A stretch of 64,000 bases of DNA. Source: Streptomyces nitrosporeus (GTDB taxonomy: Bacteria > Actinomycetota > Actinomycetes > Streptomycetales > Streptomycetaceae). The DNA lies in NCBI RefSeq assembly GCF_008704555.1, contig NZ_CP023702.1, positions 1,302,001-1,366,000 of the forward strand, in the 5' to 3' direction. The position numbers and the translations under genes are program-made. Positions 25,827 to 35,030 of the stretch are shown in pieces. How positions within the stretch are numbered: the stretch's first letter is position 1; the number at the start of each line of letters is the position of its first letter. The notes under the pieces were generated by a model, which saw only the letters and a list, made by a program, of their open reading frames with translations, made no database searches and was not told the DNA's origin.

Positions 25827-27056
25827 GTGCCTCGTACCATCCGGGACGTCGTCTTCGTCGACGGCGTCCGCACCCCGTTCGGCAAAGCGGGCCCGAAGGG
25901 CATCTACCACGAGACCCGCGCCGACGATCTCGTCGTGAAGGCCATCCGGGAGCTGCTGCGCCGCAACCCGGACCTGGACCCCGCACGGATCGACGAGGTC
26001 GCCGTCGCGGCGACCACCCAGATCGGCGACCAGGGCCTGACCCTCGGCCGGACCGCCGGGATCCTGGCCGGCCTGCCGCAGTCCGTCCCGGGCTACTCCA
26101 TCGACCGCATGTGTGCGGGCGCCCTGACCGCCGTCACGTCGACGGCCGGTTCCATCGCCTTCGGCGCGTACGACGTGGTCGTCGCCGGCGGTGTCGAGCA
26201 CATGGGCCGCCACCCGATGGGCGAGGGCGTGGACCCGAACCCGCGGCTGGTCTCGGAGAAGCTGGTCGACGAGTCCGCCCTGTTCATGGGGATGACCGCG
26301 GAGAACCTGCACGACCGGTACCCCTCGATCACCAAGCAGCGCGCCGACGAGTACGCGGTCCGCTCGCAGGAGAAGGCCGCCAAGGCGTACGCCGACGGCA
26401 AGATCCAGCAGGACCTGGTGCCGGTCGCGGTGCGCCGCACCAACGCCGAGGGCGGCGAGACGGGCTGGGGCCTGGTCACCGCCGACGAGCCGATGCGCCC
26501 GGGCACCACCCTGGAGTCCCTGGCCGGCCTGAAGACCCCCTTCCGCGCCCACGGCCGGGTCACCGCCGGCAACGCCGCGGGCCTCAACGACGGCGCCACC
26601 GCCTCGCTGCTGGCGGCCGAGGACGTCGCCCGCGAGCTGGGCCTCCCGGTCAGGATGCGCCTGGTCTCCTACGCCTTCGCGGGCGTCGAGCCCGAGGTCA
26701 TGGGCTACGGCCCGATCCCGGCGACGGAGAAGGCGCTGGCCAAGGCCGGCCTCTCCATCGACGACATCGGTCTCTTCGAGATCAACGAGGCCTTCGCCGT
26801 GCAGGTGCTCGCCTTCCTGGAGCACTACGGCATCGCCGACGACGACGCGCGCGTCAACCAGTACGGCGGCGCGATCGCGTACGGCCACCCGCTGGCCTCC
26901 TCCGGTGTCCGGCTGATGACCCAGCTGGCCCGTCAGTTCGAGGACCACCCCGAGGTCCGCTACGGCCTGACGACGATGTGCGTCGGCTTCGGCATGGGCG
27001 CGACGGTCGTCTGGGAGAACCCGAACTTCGAGAACGCAGCCGGAGGCAGCAAGTGA
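25827..27056 (+). CDS. Acetyl-CoA acyltransferase (beta-oxidation thiolase, FadA-like)
   Basis: 409 residues. It cleaves 3-ketoacyl-CoA with CoA in the last step of beta-oxidation. The nucleophile is Cys96 (DRMCAGALTA), with the C-terminal GHPLASSG His and Cys385 (TTMCVGFGMG) as catalytic partners; NEAFAVQ is also conserved. GTG 25827 follows GGAGGAGA; the frame is open upstream without thiolase similarity. The stop overlaps the FadB-like start (GTGA), so alpha and beta subunits of a trifunctional-type complex are co-translated. Confidence 0.93.
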   Translation: MPRTIRDVVFVDGVRTPFGKAGPKGIYHETRADDLVVKAIRELLRRNPDLDPARIDEVAVAATTQIGDQGLTLGRTAGILAGLPQSVPGYSIDRMCAGALTAVTSTAGSIAFGAYDVVVAGGVEHMGRHPMGEGVDPNPRLVSEKLVDESALFMGMTAENLHDRYPSITKQRADEYAVRSQEKAAKAYADGKIQQDLVPVAVRRTNAEGGETGWGLVTADEPMRPGTTLESLAGLKTPFRAHGRVTAGNAAGLNDGATASLLAAEDVARELGLPVRMRLVSYAFAGVEPEVMGYGPIPATEKALAKAGLSIDDIGLFEINEAFAVQVLAFLEHYGIADDDARVNQYGGAIAYGHPLASSGVRLMTQLARQFEDHPEVRYGLTTMCVGFGMGATVVWENPNFENAAGGSK

Positions 27057-29182
27057 GCACCACCACCGAGCTCCTGAAGGGCGCGGCCGAGCTGTTCCCC
27101 GGTGAGGTCGTCACGCAGGCGCACGTACGCCACCTCGACCTTCCGGCGGGTGCGGGCCGGTTCGCCCTGATCACGCTGGACAACGGCCTGGACCACACCA
27201 AGCCGACCACCATCGGCCCGCAGTCGCTGGCGAACATGGACGCCGCCCTCGACCAGGTCGAGAAGGAGGCGGCCGAGGGGTCGATCGTCGGTGTCGGTGT
27301 CACCGGCAAGCCGTTCATCTTCGCGGTCGGCGCCGACCTCAAGGGCGTCGAGCTGCTGAAGCGGCACGAGGACGCGCTCGCCATCGGCAAGGGCGGCCAC
27401 GACGTCTTCCGCCGTCTGTCCTCCCTCGCGGTCCCGACGTTCGCGTACTACAACGGCGCGTCCATGGGCGGCGGTGTGGAGATCGGTCTGCACTGCACCT
27501 ACCGCACCGTCTCCAAGGCGATCCCGGCGTTCTCGCTGCCCGAGGTCTTCCTCGGCCTGGTCCCCGGCTGGGGCGGCTGCACGCTGCTCCCGAACCTGAT
27601 CGGTGCCGACCGCGCCGTGTCGGTGATCATCGAGAACGCGCTGAACCAGAACCGCCAGCTCAAGGGCCGGCAGGTCTTCGAGCTGGGCATCGCGGACGCG
27701 ATCTTCGAGGGCGCCGACTTCCTGGAGCAGTCGCTGATCTGGACCGCTTCGGTCCTGCGGGGCGAGCTGACGGTGGAGCGCCCCGAGGTCGACCGCGGGG
27801 ACGCCTGGGACCAGGCCGTCGCCCGGGGCCGCGCGATCGCCGACTCCAAGGTGCACGGGGCTGCCCCGGCCGCGTACCGCGCGCTGGAGATCGTCGCCGC
27901 GGCCAAGGACGGCGACCTGGGCGCCGGCTTCGACGCCGAGGACCAGGCCCTCGCGGACCTGATCATGTGCGGTGAGCTGCGCTCGGGCATCTACGCCTTC
28001 AACCTGGTCCAGAAGCGCGCCAAGCGCCCGGCCGGTGCCCCGGACAAGTCCCTGGCCCGCCCGGTCACCAAGGTCGGCGTCGTGGGCGCGGGCCTGATGG
28101 CCAGCCAGCTGGCGCTGCTGTTCCTGCGCCGCCTGGAGGTCCCGGTCGTCCTCACGGACATCGACCAGGAGCGTGTGGACAAGGGTGTGGGCTACGTCCA
28201 CGCCGAGATCGAGAAGCTGCTCGGCAAGGGCCGGATCAACCAGGACAAGGCGAACCGCCTGAAGGCCCTGGTCACCGGTGTGCTGGACAAGGCCGAGGGC
28301 TTCTCCGACGCCGACTTCGTCATCGAGGCGGTCTTCGAGGAGATCGGCGTCAAGCAGCAGGTGTTCGCCGAGGTCGAGGCGGTCGCCCCGGCGCACGCGA
28401 TCCTCGCCACCAACACCTCGTCCCTCTCGGTGACCGAGATGGCGTCGAAGCTGAAGCACCCCGAGCGGGTCGTCGGCTTCCACTTCTTCAACCCGGTCGC
28501 GGTCCTGCCCCTGCTGGAGATCGTCCGCGGCGAGCAGACGGACGACGCCTCGCTGGCGACGGCCTTCGGTGTGGCGCGGAAGCTGAAGAAGACCGCGGTA
28601 CTGGTGAAGGACGCCCCGGCGTTCGTCGTCAACCGCATCCTCACCCGCTTCATGGGCGAGATCCAGAACATCATCGACGAGGGCACCCCGGTCGAAACGG
28701 CGGAGAAGGCCATCGAGCCGCTCGGCCTGCCGATGTCCCCGCTGGTGCTGCTGGAGCTGGTCGGCCCCGCGATCGGCCTGCATGTCTCCGAGACCCTCAA
28801 CCGCGCGTTCCCGGACCGCTTCACGGTCTCCGGGAACCTCGCGGCCGTGGTCAAGGCCGGCAAGCGCGGTTTCTACGTCTACGACTCCGGGAAGCCGGAG
28901 CTGGACCCGGAGGTCGCCGCCCTCCTGAAGCAGGGCGACACCGTCCTGACCGAGGAGCAGGTCCGCGAGCGCGTCCTGGACGCGGTGGCGCAGGAGATCG
29001 GCCTGATGCTGGACGAGGGCGTCGTCGCCGAGGCCCAGGACATCGACCTCTGCCTGATCACCGGCGCGGGCTGGCCCTTCCACCTGGGCGGCATCACGCC
29101 GTACCTGGACCGCGAGGGCGTCTCCGAGCGGGTCAACGGGAAGCGGTTCCTGGCGCAGGGCGTGGCGAGCGTCCCGGCGTAA
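27053..29182 (+). CDS. Multifunctional beta-oxidation enzyme (enoyl-CoA hydratase / 3-hydroxyacyl-CoA dehydrogenase, FadB-like)
   Basis: 709 residues. The N-terminal crotonase domain (about 1-300) has the oxyanion segments FIFAVGADLKG and NGASMGGGVEIG; the NAD-binding motif VGVVGAGLMASQLALLF (about 341) starts the hydroxyacyl-CoA dehydrogenase half, with the catalytic block VGFHFFNPV and two C-terminal helical domains (VNRILTRFMGE...). It hydrates enoyl-CoA and oxidises the 3-hydroxyacyl-CoA for the thiolase encoded just upstream. The glycine of the canonical GxGxxG is Ala (GAGLMA), as in other members. GTG 27053 overlaps the thiolase stop and follows CGGAGG. Confidence 0.93.
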   Translation: MSTTTELLKGAAELFPGEVVTQAHVRHLDLPAGAGRFALITLDNGLDHTKPTTIGPQSLANMDAALDQVEKEAAEGSIVGVGVTGKPFIFAVGADLKGVELLKRHEDALAIGKGGHDVFRRLSSLAVPTFAYYNGASMGGGVEIGLHCTYRTVSKAIPAFSLPEVFLGLVPGWGGCTLLPNLIGADRAVSVIIENALNQNRQLKGRQVFELGIADAIFEGADFLEQSLIWTASVLRGELTVERPEVDRGDAWDQAVARGRAIADSKVHGAAPAAYRALEIVAAAKDGDLGAGFDAEDQALADLIMCGELRSGIYAFNLVQKRAKRPAGAPDKSLARPVTKVGVVGAGLMASQLALLFLRRLEVPVVLTDIDQERVDKGVGYVHAEIEKLLGKGRINQDKANRLKALVTGVLDKAEGFSDADFVIEAVFEEIGVKQQVFAEVEAVAPAHAILATNTSSLSVTEMASKLKHPERVVGFHFFNPVAVLPLLEIVRGEQTDDASLATAFGVARKLKKTAVLVKDAPAFVVNRILTRFMGEIQNIIDEGTPVETAEKAIEPLGLPMSPLVLLELVGPAIGLHVSETLNRAFPDRFTVSGNLAAVVKAGKRGFYVYDSGKPELDPEVAALLKQGDTVLTEEQVRERVLDAVAQEIGLMLDEGVVAEAQDIDLCLITGAGWPFHLGGITPYLDREGVSERVNGKRFLAQGVASVPA

Positions 29183-29199
29183 CCCACGCTCCGGCCGAA

Positions 29200-29243
29200 G
29201 CGGAACGGGCCGTACGGGCAGATGCCCGTACGGCCCGTTCCGC
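29200..29243 (+). terminator. Strong hairpin after the beta-oxidation operon
   Basis: Perfect 20-bp stem (29200-29219 with 29224-29243) around a 4-nt loop, 18 bases after the stop codon. It marks the boundary between the conserved block and the glycan block. Confidence 0.9.
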
Positions 29244-29391
29244 GTGGTCTGCGCCTGCTCCCTGTCCCGGCGCCCCCGGATCACCAGGTGGCAGCCGAAG
29301 GCGCCGACGTCCTCCGGCCGTTCTTCCGGAAGAGCGTCCGCCGTGGCCCCGGGAACCGCGACTCCCGGGGCGACGGCGGAGCACAACTGGC

Positions 29392-31118
29392 TCAGCCCCT
29401 TCGGCGCCTGCGGGGGTTGGAGCGGCTCAGCCGGGCCGCGGCAGCGGAGTTGGGGTTGAACTTCAGCGCCTGCCTGGCGGCGGAGCGGCGCAGGTCCTTG
29501 CCCTTACGGCCCATCAGCTCGGCCGTCTCGGCTATCCGGATCCAGACCAGCGCGCGCTCGTTGCCCTCGGCCGCGGCCATCGCGTCCACCAGACATGACT
29601 CGGCGTCGGGAGCTGCCGGCGGCGTACGTAGATCTGCGCCATCCCGACCAGGACGTCGACGGACTCCTGTTCGGTGAGCAGCTTCTCCCCGACCTCCAGG
29701 GCTCCGTCGTCGTCGCCGGACTCCAGCAGTGAGCTGAACCCGCTCACCGAGACGTCCCACACCGGCGCGGCCGGTTCGGGTTTCCGCTTCCCGCCGCGCT
29801 CCTTCTTGGCCGCGGGCAGCGGCGGGCCGGGCAGTGAGAGCTTCTCGCGCACCCGGGGGTTGAAGTGCATCCCCAGCTCCGGCCTGCTGTCCCACTGCGG
29901 GACCGCTCCGGCGACGTAGTCCTCGGCCACGCCCCGCAGGAACGCGTAGCGCTTCGGCTGCATGCAGAAGCCGACGGTGGCCACGTACGGCGAGAGTTCG
30001 GACCGCACGTGGCCGAGGTCCATGATGCGGTCCTCGGCGTATCCGCCGGGGCTCTCCAGGTCGGACAGCAGCGCGTGCGTGATGGTCACGGGAATGCGGT
30101 TGCTGTTCTCGTAGGGGCGCATCCTGCGGATGATCTCCCGGGCCCCCACCTGGGCCACGGAGATCCCGTAGAAGGCCTTCGCCGTGAAGAGCCCCGTGGA
30201 GAAGCAGCCGATGACCAGCCTGGGCTGGAGATAGTGGAACACGGTCTCGGCCAGGACGGGCACGTCCAGGACGAGGAACTCGACGCCCGCCTCCCGCGCG
30301 GCCTGGGCCAGGGTGGCCGCGAGGCTGTCCGGGGCACTGGGGTGCGGCTTGAAGATCACCGTCCTGAAGCCCAGCCCGACGGCGGACTCGAACATCCTCA
30401 GGTGAAGGTTCTCCTCCTCCTCCTCGGTGAGGATTCCCAGACTCGACAGGTACTGCCCGAGCAGGACCGCGGTCTCCGGTCCACGCTCACGCAGGTGCTC
30501 CGGGATCGCCTGCTCGATCTGCGGCACGCATTCCTGGGTCACCTCGGCCATGAGCGACCACACGGCCGAGGAGTCCACGGGCCGCGACGGGACCTGATAT
30601 TCCGTCAGGAGCATCGGCTCCAGGCCGGGGACGAGATCGAGGTAGAGCACCTCGGAGATGCGGGAGTGGATGTCACGGTGCAGGTCGTTCCGGGTGGGGC
30701 CGTAGCTCATCACCCCGTCGGCGTAGACCGTGACGGAGGCGTCCTGGAAGATCTTGCACAGCGTCTGGGCCGGCTTGACCTGGATGGACTCCACGATGAG
30801 CTGGAGCGGTCCGGGCGCCACCCCCAGCCGCCCGCCGAGCATCCTCCGCCACAGGGAGAGGTCCTCGTCCCGGGGTGCCCACATCGCCGGGTGGTAGGGG
30901 CTGATCAGGCTGTTCCAGTAGGCGACCTTGGTGAAGCGCTGCCGGATCGACTCCGCTCCGGGCATGAGGTGCAGCGGGGTGGAGACTTCCGGGATGTCCA
31001 CGTTGTTGCAGACCAGGAGAATACGCTCGTGTTCGTCCCCGCCGAACTGGCCCGCGTCGATGGCCGCCGCCACCGTCATCGCACCGTACAGGGTGGATGC
31101 CGCGAAGATCTGAGTCAT
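29392..31118 (-). pseudogene. Polysialyltransferase-like protein, gene with an apparent -1 frameshift near its 3' end
   Basis: Reading from ATG 31118, three hallmark motifs of the bacterial polysialyltransferase family appear in order: YADGVMSYG (132-140, the acidic-Gly motif), FKPHPS (256-261, the HP motif) and GCFSTG (304-309, the S motif). A Lys-rich linker and a TPR-like helical C-terminus follow. Near 29606-29612 one G seems to be missing: the frame runs to a stop at 29532 with unlikely protein, while the next frame continues the TPR-like part (DAESCLVDAMAAAEGNERALVW) to 29392. The catalytic part is intact, so the product may still work, or the shift may be a sequencing error. The start overlaps the GT2 stop (TGATG). 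Confidence 0.75.
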
Positions 31119-32089
31119 CAGGCTGCCACACCGAAATCGGACCAGAGCGCCCTGAGCTTCTTCACCCGTCGCGCGTCCATTCCACGCAACGTCTCCTCCA
31201 GAACATCCTGAGGAGAGTTGTGCAGCGCTCGCGCACTTCGTTCCATGAGGAGTCCGCGAGTGAATTCGTCATAGGTGTCCGCACGGTCCAGGTGAACGAC
31301 GATCATCGCGCAGAGCGTACGCATCACCTTGAAGGAAAGATCGTACCCGCGCTCATGAACGGCTACTTCCTGGAATACCTTCTCGTAGCATTTGATGAAG
31401 TCCAGCTGGCGCTCGTCCGGGATTTTCGTGAGCGATCCCGCGACGTCCCGCCGATAGAATATCCCGTGCAGATCCGTGACGGCGAAGGTCCGCGTACGCA
31501 GATGCAGGCGCCACATCCAGTGCCGGTCCTCGGCGGTCCGGAGGGACTGGTCGAAGAAGAGGGAGTCCAGGGCGAGCAGGCGCTCACGGTCGTACACCCC
31601 GGCCCAGACCAGCGGATAGTCCACCATGGACGACGCGTCGACCGGAAGGACGAATGAGGCCGGGTCGAGCGGGACCGCCCTCGGCGACACGGGGGCCCGC
31701 ACCACCTCCCGCTTCTTGCCGTACACACGGACATGGCCGGTGCGGACGAAGTCCACCCCGGCGGCGGTGATCGACTCGACCAGCTTCGCGAGATATCCGG
31801 GCGCAAACCAGTCGTCCCCGTCGAGGAAGGTCACATAGGTCCCCCGCGCCGCGGCCAGACCCACGTTCCGGGTGGCGGATATCCCCTTGTTCTCAGAATT
31901 GCGGAGCAACAGGGCACCCGGGACCGAAGGAATCATGTCCCGCAGGATCTCGAAGGTACCGTCCGTCGACCGGTCGTCGACGACGATGAACTCGAAATCA
32001 CTCCTGGCATTGAGGGCAAGGGACTTCAAAGTGGCCCGACAATAGTCCCGGACGTTGCACATCGGAACAATGACCGACAACGTCACCAT
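31118..32089 (-). CDS. Family 2 glycosyltransferase
   Basis: 323 residues. The N-terminal GT-A domain has SVIVPMCNVRDYCRATLKSL, VVDDRSTDGT and the metal-binding TFLDGDDWF; an acceptor-side AEDRHWMW motif matches the ED(x)H/W catalytic region. The C-terminal 100 residues are helical. It adds a sugar from a nucleotide donor, probably to the glycan made by this block. A strong Shine-Dalgarno, AAGGAGGAGGGG, precedes the ATG. It starts the leftward two-gene unit that continues into the polysialyltransferase-like gene. Confidence 0.88.
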   Translation of the reverse strand: MVTLSVIVPMCNVRDYCRATLKSLALNARSDFEFIVVDDRSTDGTFEILRDMIPSVPGALLLRNSENKGISATRNVGLAAARGTYVTFLDGDDWFAPGYLAKLVESITAAGVDFVRTGHVRVYGKKREVVRAPVSPRAVPLDPASFVLPVDASSMVDYPLVWAGVYDRERLLALDSLFFDQSLRTAEDRHWMWRLHLRTRTFAVTDLHGIFYRRDVAGSLTKIPDERQLDFIKCYEKVFQEVAVHERGYDLSFKVMRTLCAMIVVHLDRADTYDEFTRGLLMERSARALHNSPQDVLEETLRGMDARRVKKLRALWSDFGVAA

Positions 32090-32494
32090 GTCCCCTCCTC
32101 CTTCTGTTCACCGAATACATACGCACGGCGACACCACCCCCCGGCACGACACGCGCGGCCGCAAGCCTACGCACACCCGCCCGAGCCGTCAGCCAGGAAG
32201 TCCACCCCCATAACGGACATACGCAACGCTATGGTTATGAAACATGCAATACAAAGCGCTTTGTGCATCAATCTTGACTTTGAATCGAAATCAACTTGTC
32301 ACCTGTGAAGGCAAAGTGAACATGTAGGGTAAGTTCACTGGTGGCCGGCTGCACTTATCGGTGATTCCACCCCCGCCCGCGAGGGCCACGGGGGCGCCGT
32401 CCGGCCACCCGGGCAAGGGAGCCGACTCGAGCTCACGCCCCACCCCGCAGGCTCGAGATCCGTACCACCCGCCACCCGAGTAGGAGTCAGGGAC
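32090..32494. promoter_or_regulatory. Divergent regulatory region of the glycan block
   Basis: 405 bases between the leftward and rightward glycan units. Bases 32215-32340 are clearly AT-richer than the rest of the window. They contain the perfect 14-bp palindrome ACAAAGCGCTTTGT (32251-32264), which resembles LacI-family operator cores (AAAGCGCTTT), and a TTGACT (32274-32279) that could be a -35 element, though no convincing -10 was found at the right distance. A second operator copy was not seen. Confidence 0.5.
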
Positions 32495-33775
32495 TTGCGC
32501 ATCCATGTCCTCGCCGACTCCGACACACGCTGGAAGTGGGGAGCCGGCCTCGCGACCGGCTTCTGCCCCCAGGGGGAAGTGCACGCGCACATGCTGCGCG
32601 GCCGGAGCACGCCCACCGCCCGGCAGATGGCCGAGGTCGGCATCACTCCGGCGAGCATCACGGAGACCACCCTTCCCGAGTTCGTCACCTCGCCGGAAGT
32701 CGCCGACGCGGACGTCATCGTGCTCGGTACGGTCGGCGGTGCCACCCAGGCCGCCCTGCACGGACTCGCCCACGCCTTCCGCGACTACCCGCAGCGCCCG
32801 GTCCTCGTGACCGGCTATGTCGGGGTCGTCTACGAGAAGGTGACGGACGGTCTGCTGCTGCGGGCCGGCGCCGACATCGTCCTGGCCAACAGCCCGTACG
32901 ACACACGCAGGTTCCGCGGCATCTACGAGCCGCTGGGGATCCCCGGGGGCTCGGTCGTGCAGACCGCCCTCCCCTTCCTCGAACAGCGCCCCTACGACAT
33001 GAACCGTGCGGGGGCCGAACACCCCTACACCGTCTGCTTCGCGGTGCAGCCGTCCGTCCCCGAGGACCGGAAGTCGCGCACCTACCTGCTGCGGCGGGCC
33101 ATCCAGCACGCCCGGCTGCGCCCCGGACGCGATGTGCTCATCAAGCTGCGCAGCCGCCCCGGCGAGCAGACCACCCACATCGAGGCCTACCACTACCAGG
33201 ACCTGGCCGAGCAGATGTCCGAACCGATGCCCCCCAACCTGCACTTCGTGTACGGGAACATGTCGGACACCCTGGACCGCACCGACCTCATGATCACGGT
33301 CAGCTCCACAGCGGCACTGGAATCGATGCACCGCGGCATGCCGACCGGCATCCTCAGCGATCTCGGCGTGCGCGAGGCCCACGGCAACCACTACTTCGTC
33401 GGGTCGGGCTGCGTCACCTCCTGGGACGACGTGGACCAGGGCGAGGCGCCCCTGGCGCACGAGGCGTGGAAGCGGGACCAGGGCATCCTCGCGGACGACC
33501 CGTACGGCGAGCTGCGCTCCCGTATCGACGTGCTGCTCCGGGCGCCCGCCCTGCCGCCGATCACCCCCTACTACACCAGGGCGAATGCGTCGGGCTACAT
33601 GCCCACGCTGCTCGCCCGCCGCGGACTCAACCCCGACGGCTCCCCCGCCAGGGGGGAAGGGGCGACCGGCGGCAGCGGTTCCGCCCGGCGCACCTCGCGC
33701 CGGGTGATGCGCAGTGCCTACCAGTTCGGCGTCCAGCGAGTCGCACCCAAACTGCAGCGTTGGGGCGACGTCTGA
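32495..33775 (+). CDS. DUF6716-like putative glycosyltransferase
   Basis: 426 residues, start TTG 32495 behind TAGGAG (32481-32486). I recall this family as DUF6716, a putative GT-B glycosyltransferase found near nonulosonate genes. The N-terminal half starts RIHVLADSDTRWKWG; the second half has VLIKLRSRPGEQTTH and LMITVSSTAALESMHRGMPTGILSDLG, which in layout echoes the HP and S motifs of polysialyltransferases with Arg-Pro in place of His-Pro. The C-terminus is basic. It is followed 31 bases later by the cytidylyltransferase gene. The substrate is unknown. Confidence 0.65.
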   Translation: MRIHVLADSDTRWKWGAGLATGFCPQGEVHAHMLRGRSTPTARQMAEVGITPASITETTLPEFVTSPEVADADVIVLGTVGGATQAALHGLAHAFRDYPQRPVLVTGYVGVVYEKVTDGLLLRAGADIVLANSPYDTRRFRGIYEPLGIPGGSVVQTALPFLEQRPYDMNRAGAEHPYTVCFAVQPSVPEDRKSRTYLLRRAIQHARLRPGRDVLIKLRSRPGEQTTHIEAYHYQDLAEQMSEPMPPNLHFVYGNMSDTLDRTDLMITVSSTAALESMHRGMPTGILSDLGVREAHGNHYFVGSGCVTSWDDVDQGEAPLAHEAWKRDQGILADDPYGELRSRIDVLLRAPALPPITPYYTRANASGYMPTLLARRGLNPDGSPARGEGATGGSGSARRTSRRVMRSAYQFGVQRVAPKLQRWGDV

Positions 33776-33806
33776 CGTGACCCTCCGTACCTACCAGGAG
33801 ATTCCT

Positions 33807-35027
33807 GTGTCCGACACCCTCGCACGGGAGGCTCTTTCCTCCACCGTGACGGCCGTCATACCCGCGCGCGGCGGATCCAAGGGGATCCCCGGCAAGAACG
33901 TGATGCCGGTCGGCGGCGTGGCTCTGGTCGCGAGGGCGGTCCACGCCTGCCTGGCCGCCGAGCACGTCGGCCGCACCGTAGTCTCCACCGACGACCCGCT
34001 CATCGCGGCAGCCGCCCTGCGGGCGGGCGCCGAGGTGGTGGAGCGTCCCGAACAGCTCGCCTCCGACCAGGCGTCGAGCGAATCGGCCCTGATCCACGCG
34101 CTGGACACGGTCGAGTCCCGGCACCGGCAGTCCGTCGAGGTCCTGGTCTTCGTGCAGTGCACGAGCCCCTTCGTCACCGCCGGGGAGATCGACGAGACGG
34201 TGCTGGCGATCACCCGCGACGGGGCGGACACGGCGTTCACCGCCGCCCCCTTCCACGGCTTCGTCTGGCGCGCGGAACCCGCGTCCGCCGGTGCAGGGGC
34301 GAACGCCCGTGGCGCGTACGGGGTGAACCACGACAGCGCCGAGCGGCAGCGCCGGCAGGACCGCGTACCGGAGTTCCTGGAGACCGGGGCCGTCTACGCC
34401 ATGCGCGCGGACGGTTTCCGGAAGTACCTGCACCGGTTCTTCGGCCGGACCGCGATGGTCGCCACCGCCCCCGAGCGGGCCATCGAGATCGACGAGCCCG
34501 GCGACCTCGACCGGGCTCGCGCCCTGGCCCCGCTGCTCGACGCCGCGACGCGCCCCCACCGGGACGACATCGACGCGGTCGTCCTCGACTTCGACGGCAC
34601 CCAGACCGACGACCGCGTCTGGATCGACGGGACGGGGCGGGAGACGGTCTCCGTCCACCGCGGCGACGGCATGGGGACGTCCCGGCTGCGACGGGCCGGA
34701 CTGCCGGTCCTCATCCTGTCGAGCGAGACCAATCCGGTCGTGGCCGCACGGGCGCGCAAACTCGGTGTCCCGGTGGTCCACGGTGTGGAGACCAAGGACG
34801 TCGAGTTGGAGAAGTGGTTCCGTGCGGAGGGCATCGACCCCGGACGCATCCTCTACGTCGGAAACGACGTCAACGACCTGCCTTGCTTCGAGCTCGTCGG
34901 CTGGCCCGTCGCTGTGGGAGACGCCCACCGCGCGGTGCGGGAACGGGCTCGTCTGACCACGTCGGCCCATGGAGGGCACGGCGCCGTGCGAGAAATCGCC
35001 GAATGGCTCCTTGGAAAGGACCTCTGA
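33807..35027 (+). CDS. Nonulosonate cytidylyltransferase fused to a KdsC-like HAD phosphatase
   Basis: 406 residues in two domains. Residues 1-240 are a NeuA-type CMP-sugar synthetase: TAVIPARGGSKGIPGKN, VQCTSPFVTAGEID and the acidic IEIDEPGDLDRA. Residues 256-406 are a HAD phosphatase of KdsC type: DFDGTQTD with its two catalytic Asp, the ILSSETN motif and YVGNDVNDLPCFE. The fusion implies that a 9-phosphorylated nonulosonate is first dephosphorylated, then activated with CTP. GTG 33807 was chosen for its AGGAG at 33796-33800; the frame also allows GTG 33777. NeuB follows 3 bases after its stop. Confidence 0.88.
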   Translation: MSDTLAREALSSTVTAVIPARGGSKGIPGKNVMPVGGVALVARAVHACLAAEHVGRTVVSTDDPLIAAAALRAGAEVVERPEQLASDQASSESALIHALDTVESRHRQSVEVLVFVQCTSPFVTAGEIDETVLAITRDGADTAFTAAPFHGFVWRAEPASAGAGANARGAYGVNHDSAERQRRQDRVPEFLETGAVYAMRADGFRKYLHRFFGRTAMVATAPERAIEIDEPGDLDRARALAPLLDAATRPHRDDIDAVVLDFDGTQTDDRVWIDGTGRETVSVHRGDGMGTSRLRRAGLPVLILSSETNPVVAARARKLGVPVVHGVETKDVELEKWFRAEGIDPGRILYVGNDVNDLPCFELVGWPVAVGDAHRAVRERARLTTSAHGGHGAVREIAEWLLGKDL

Positions 35028-35030
35028 ACA

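Noticed and set aside
24647..27052. Open frame upstream of and in frame with the FadB-like gene
   Set aside because: It overlaps rnd and the thiolase gene in another frame and is Arg/Pro/Gly-rich; the real start is GTG 27053 with a good ribosome site.
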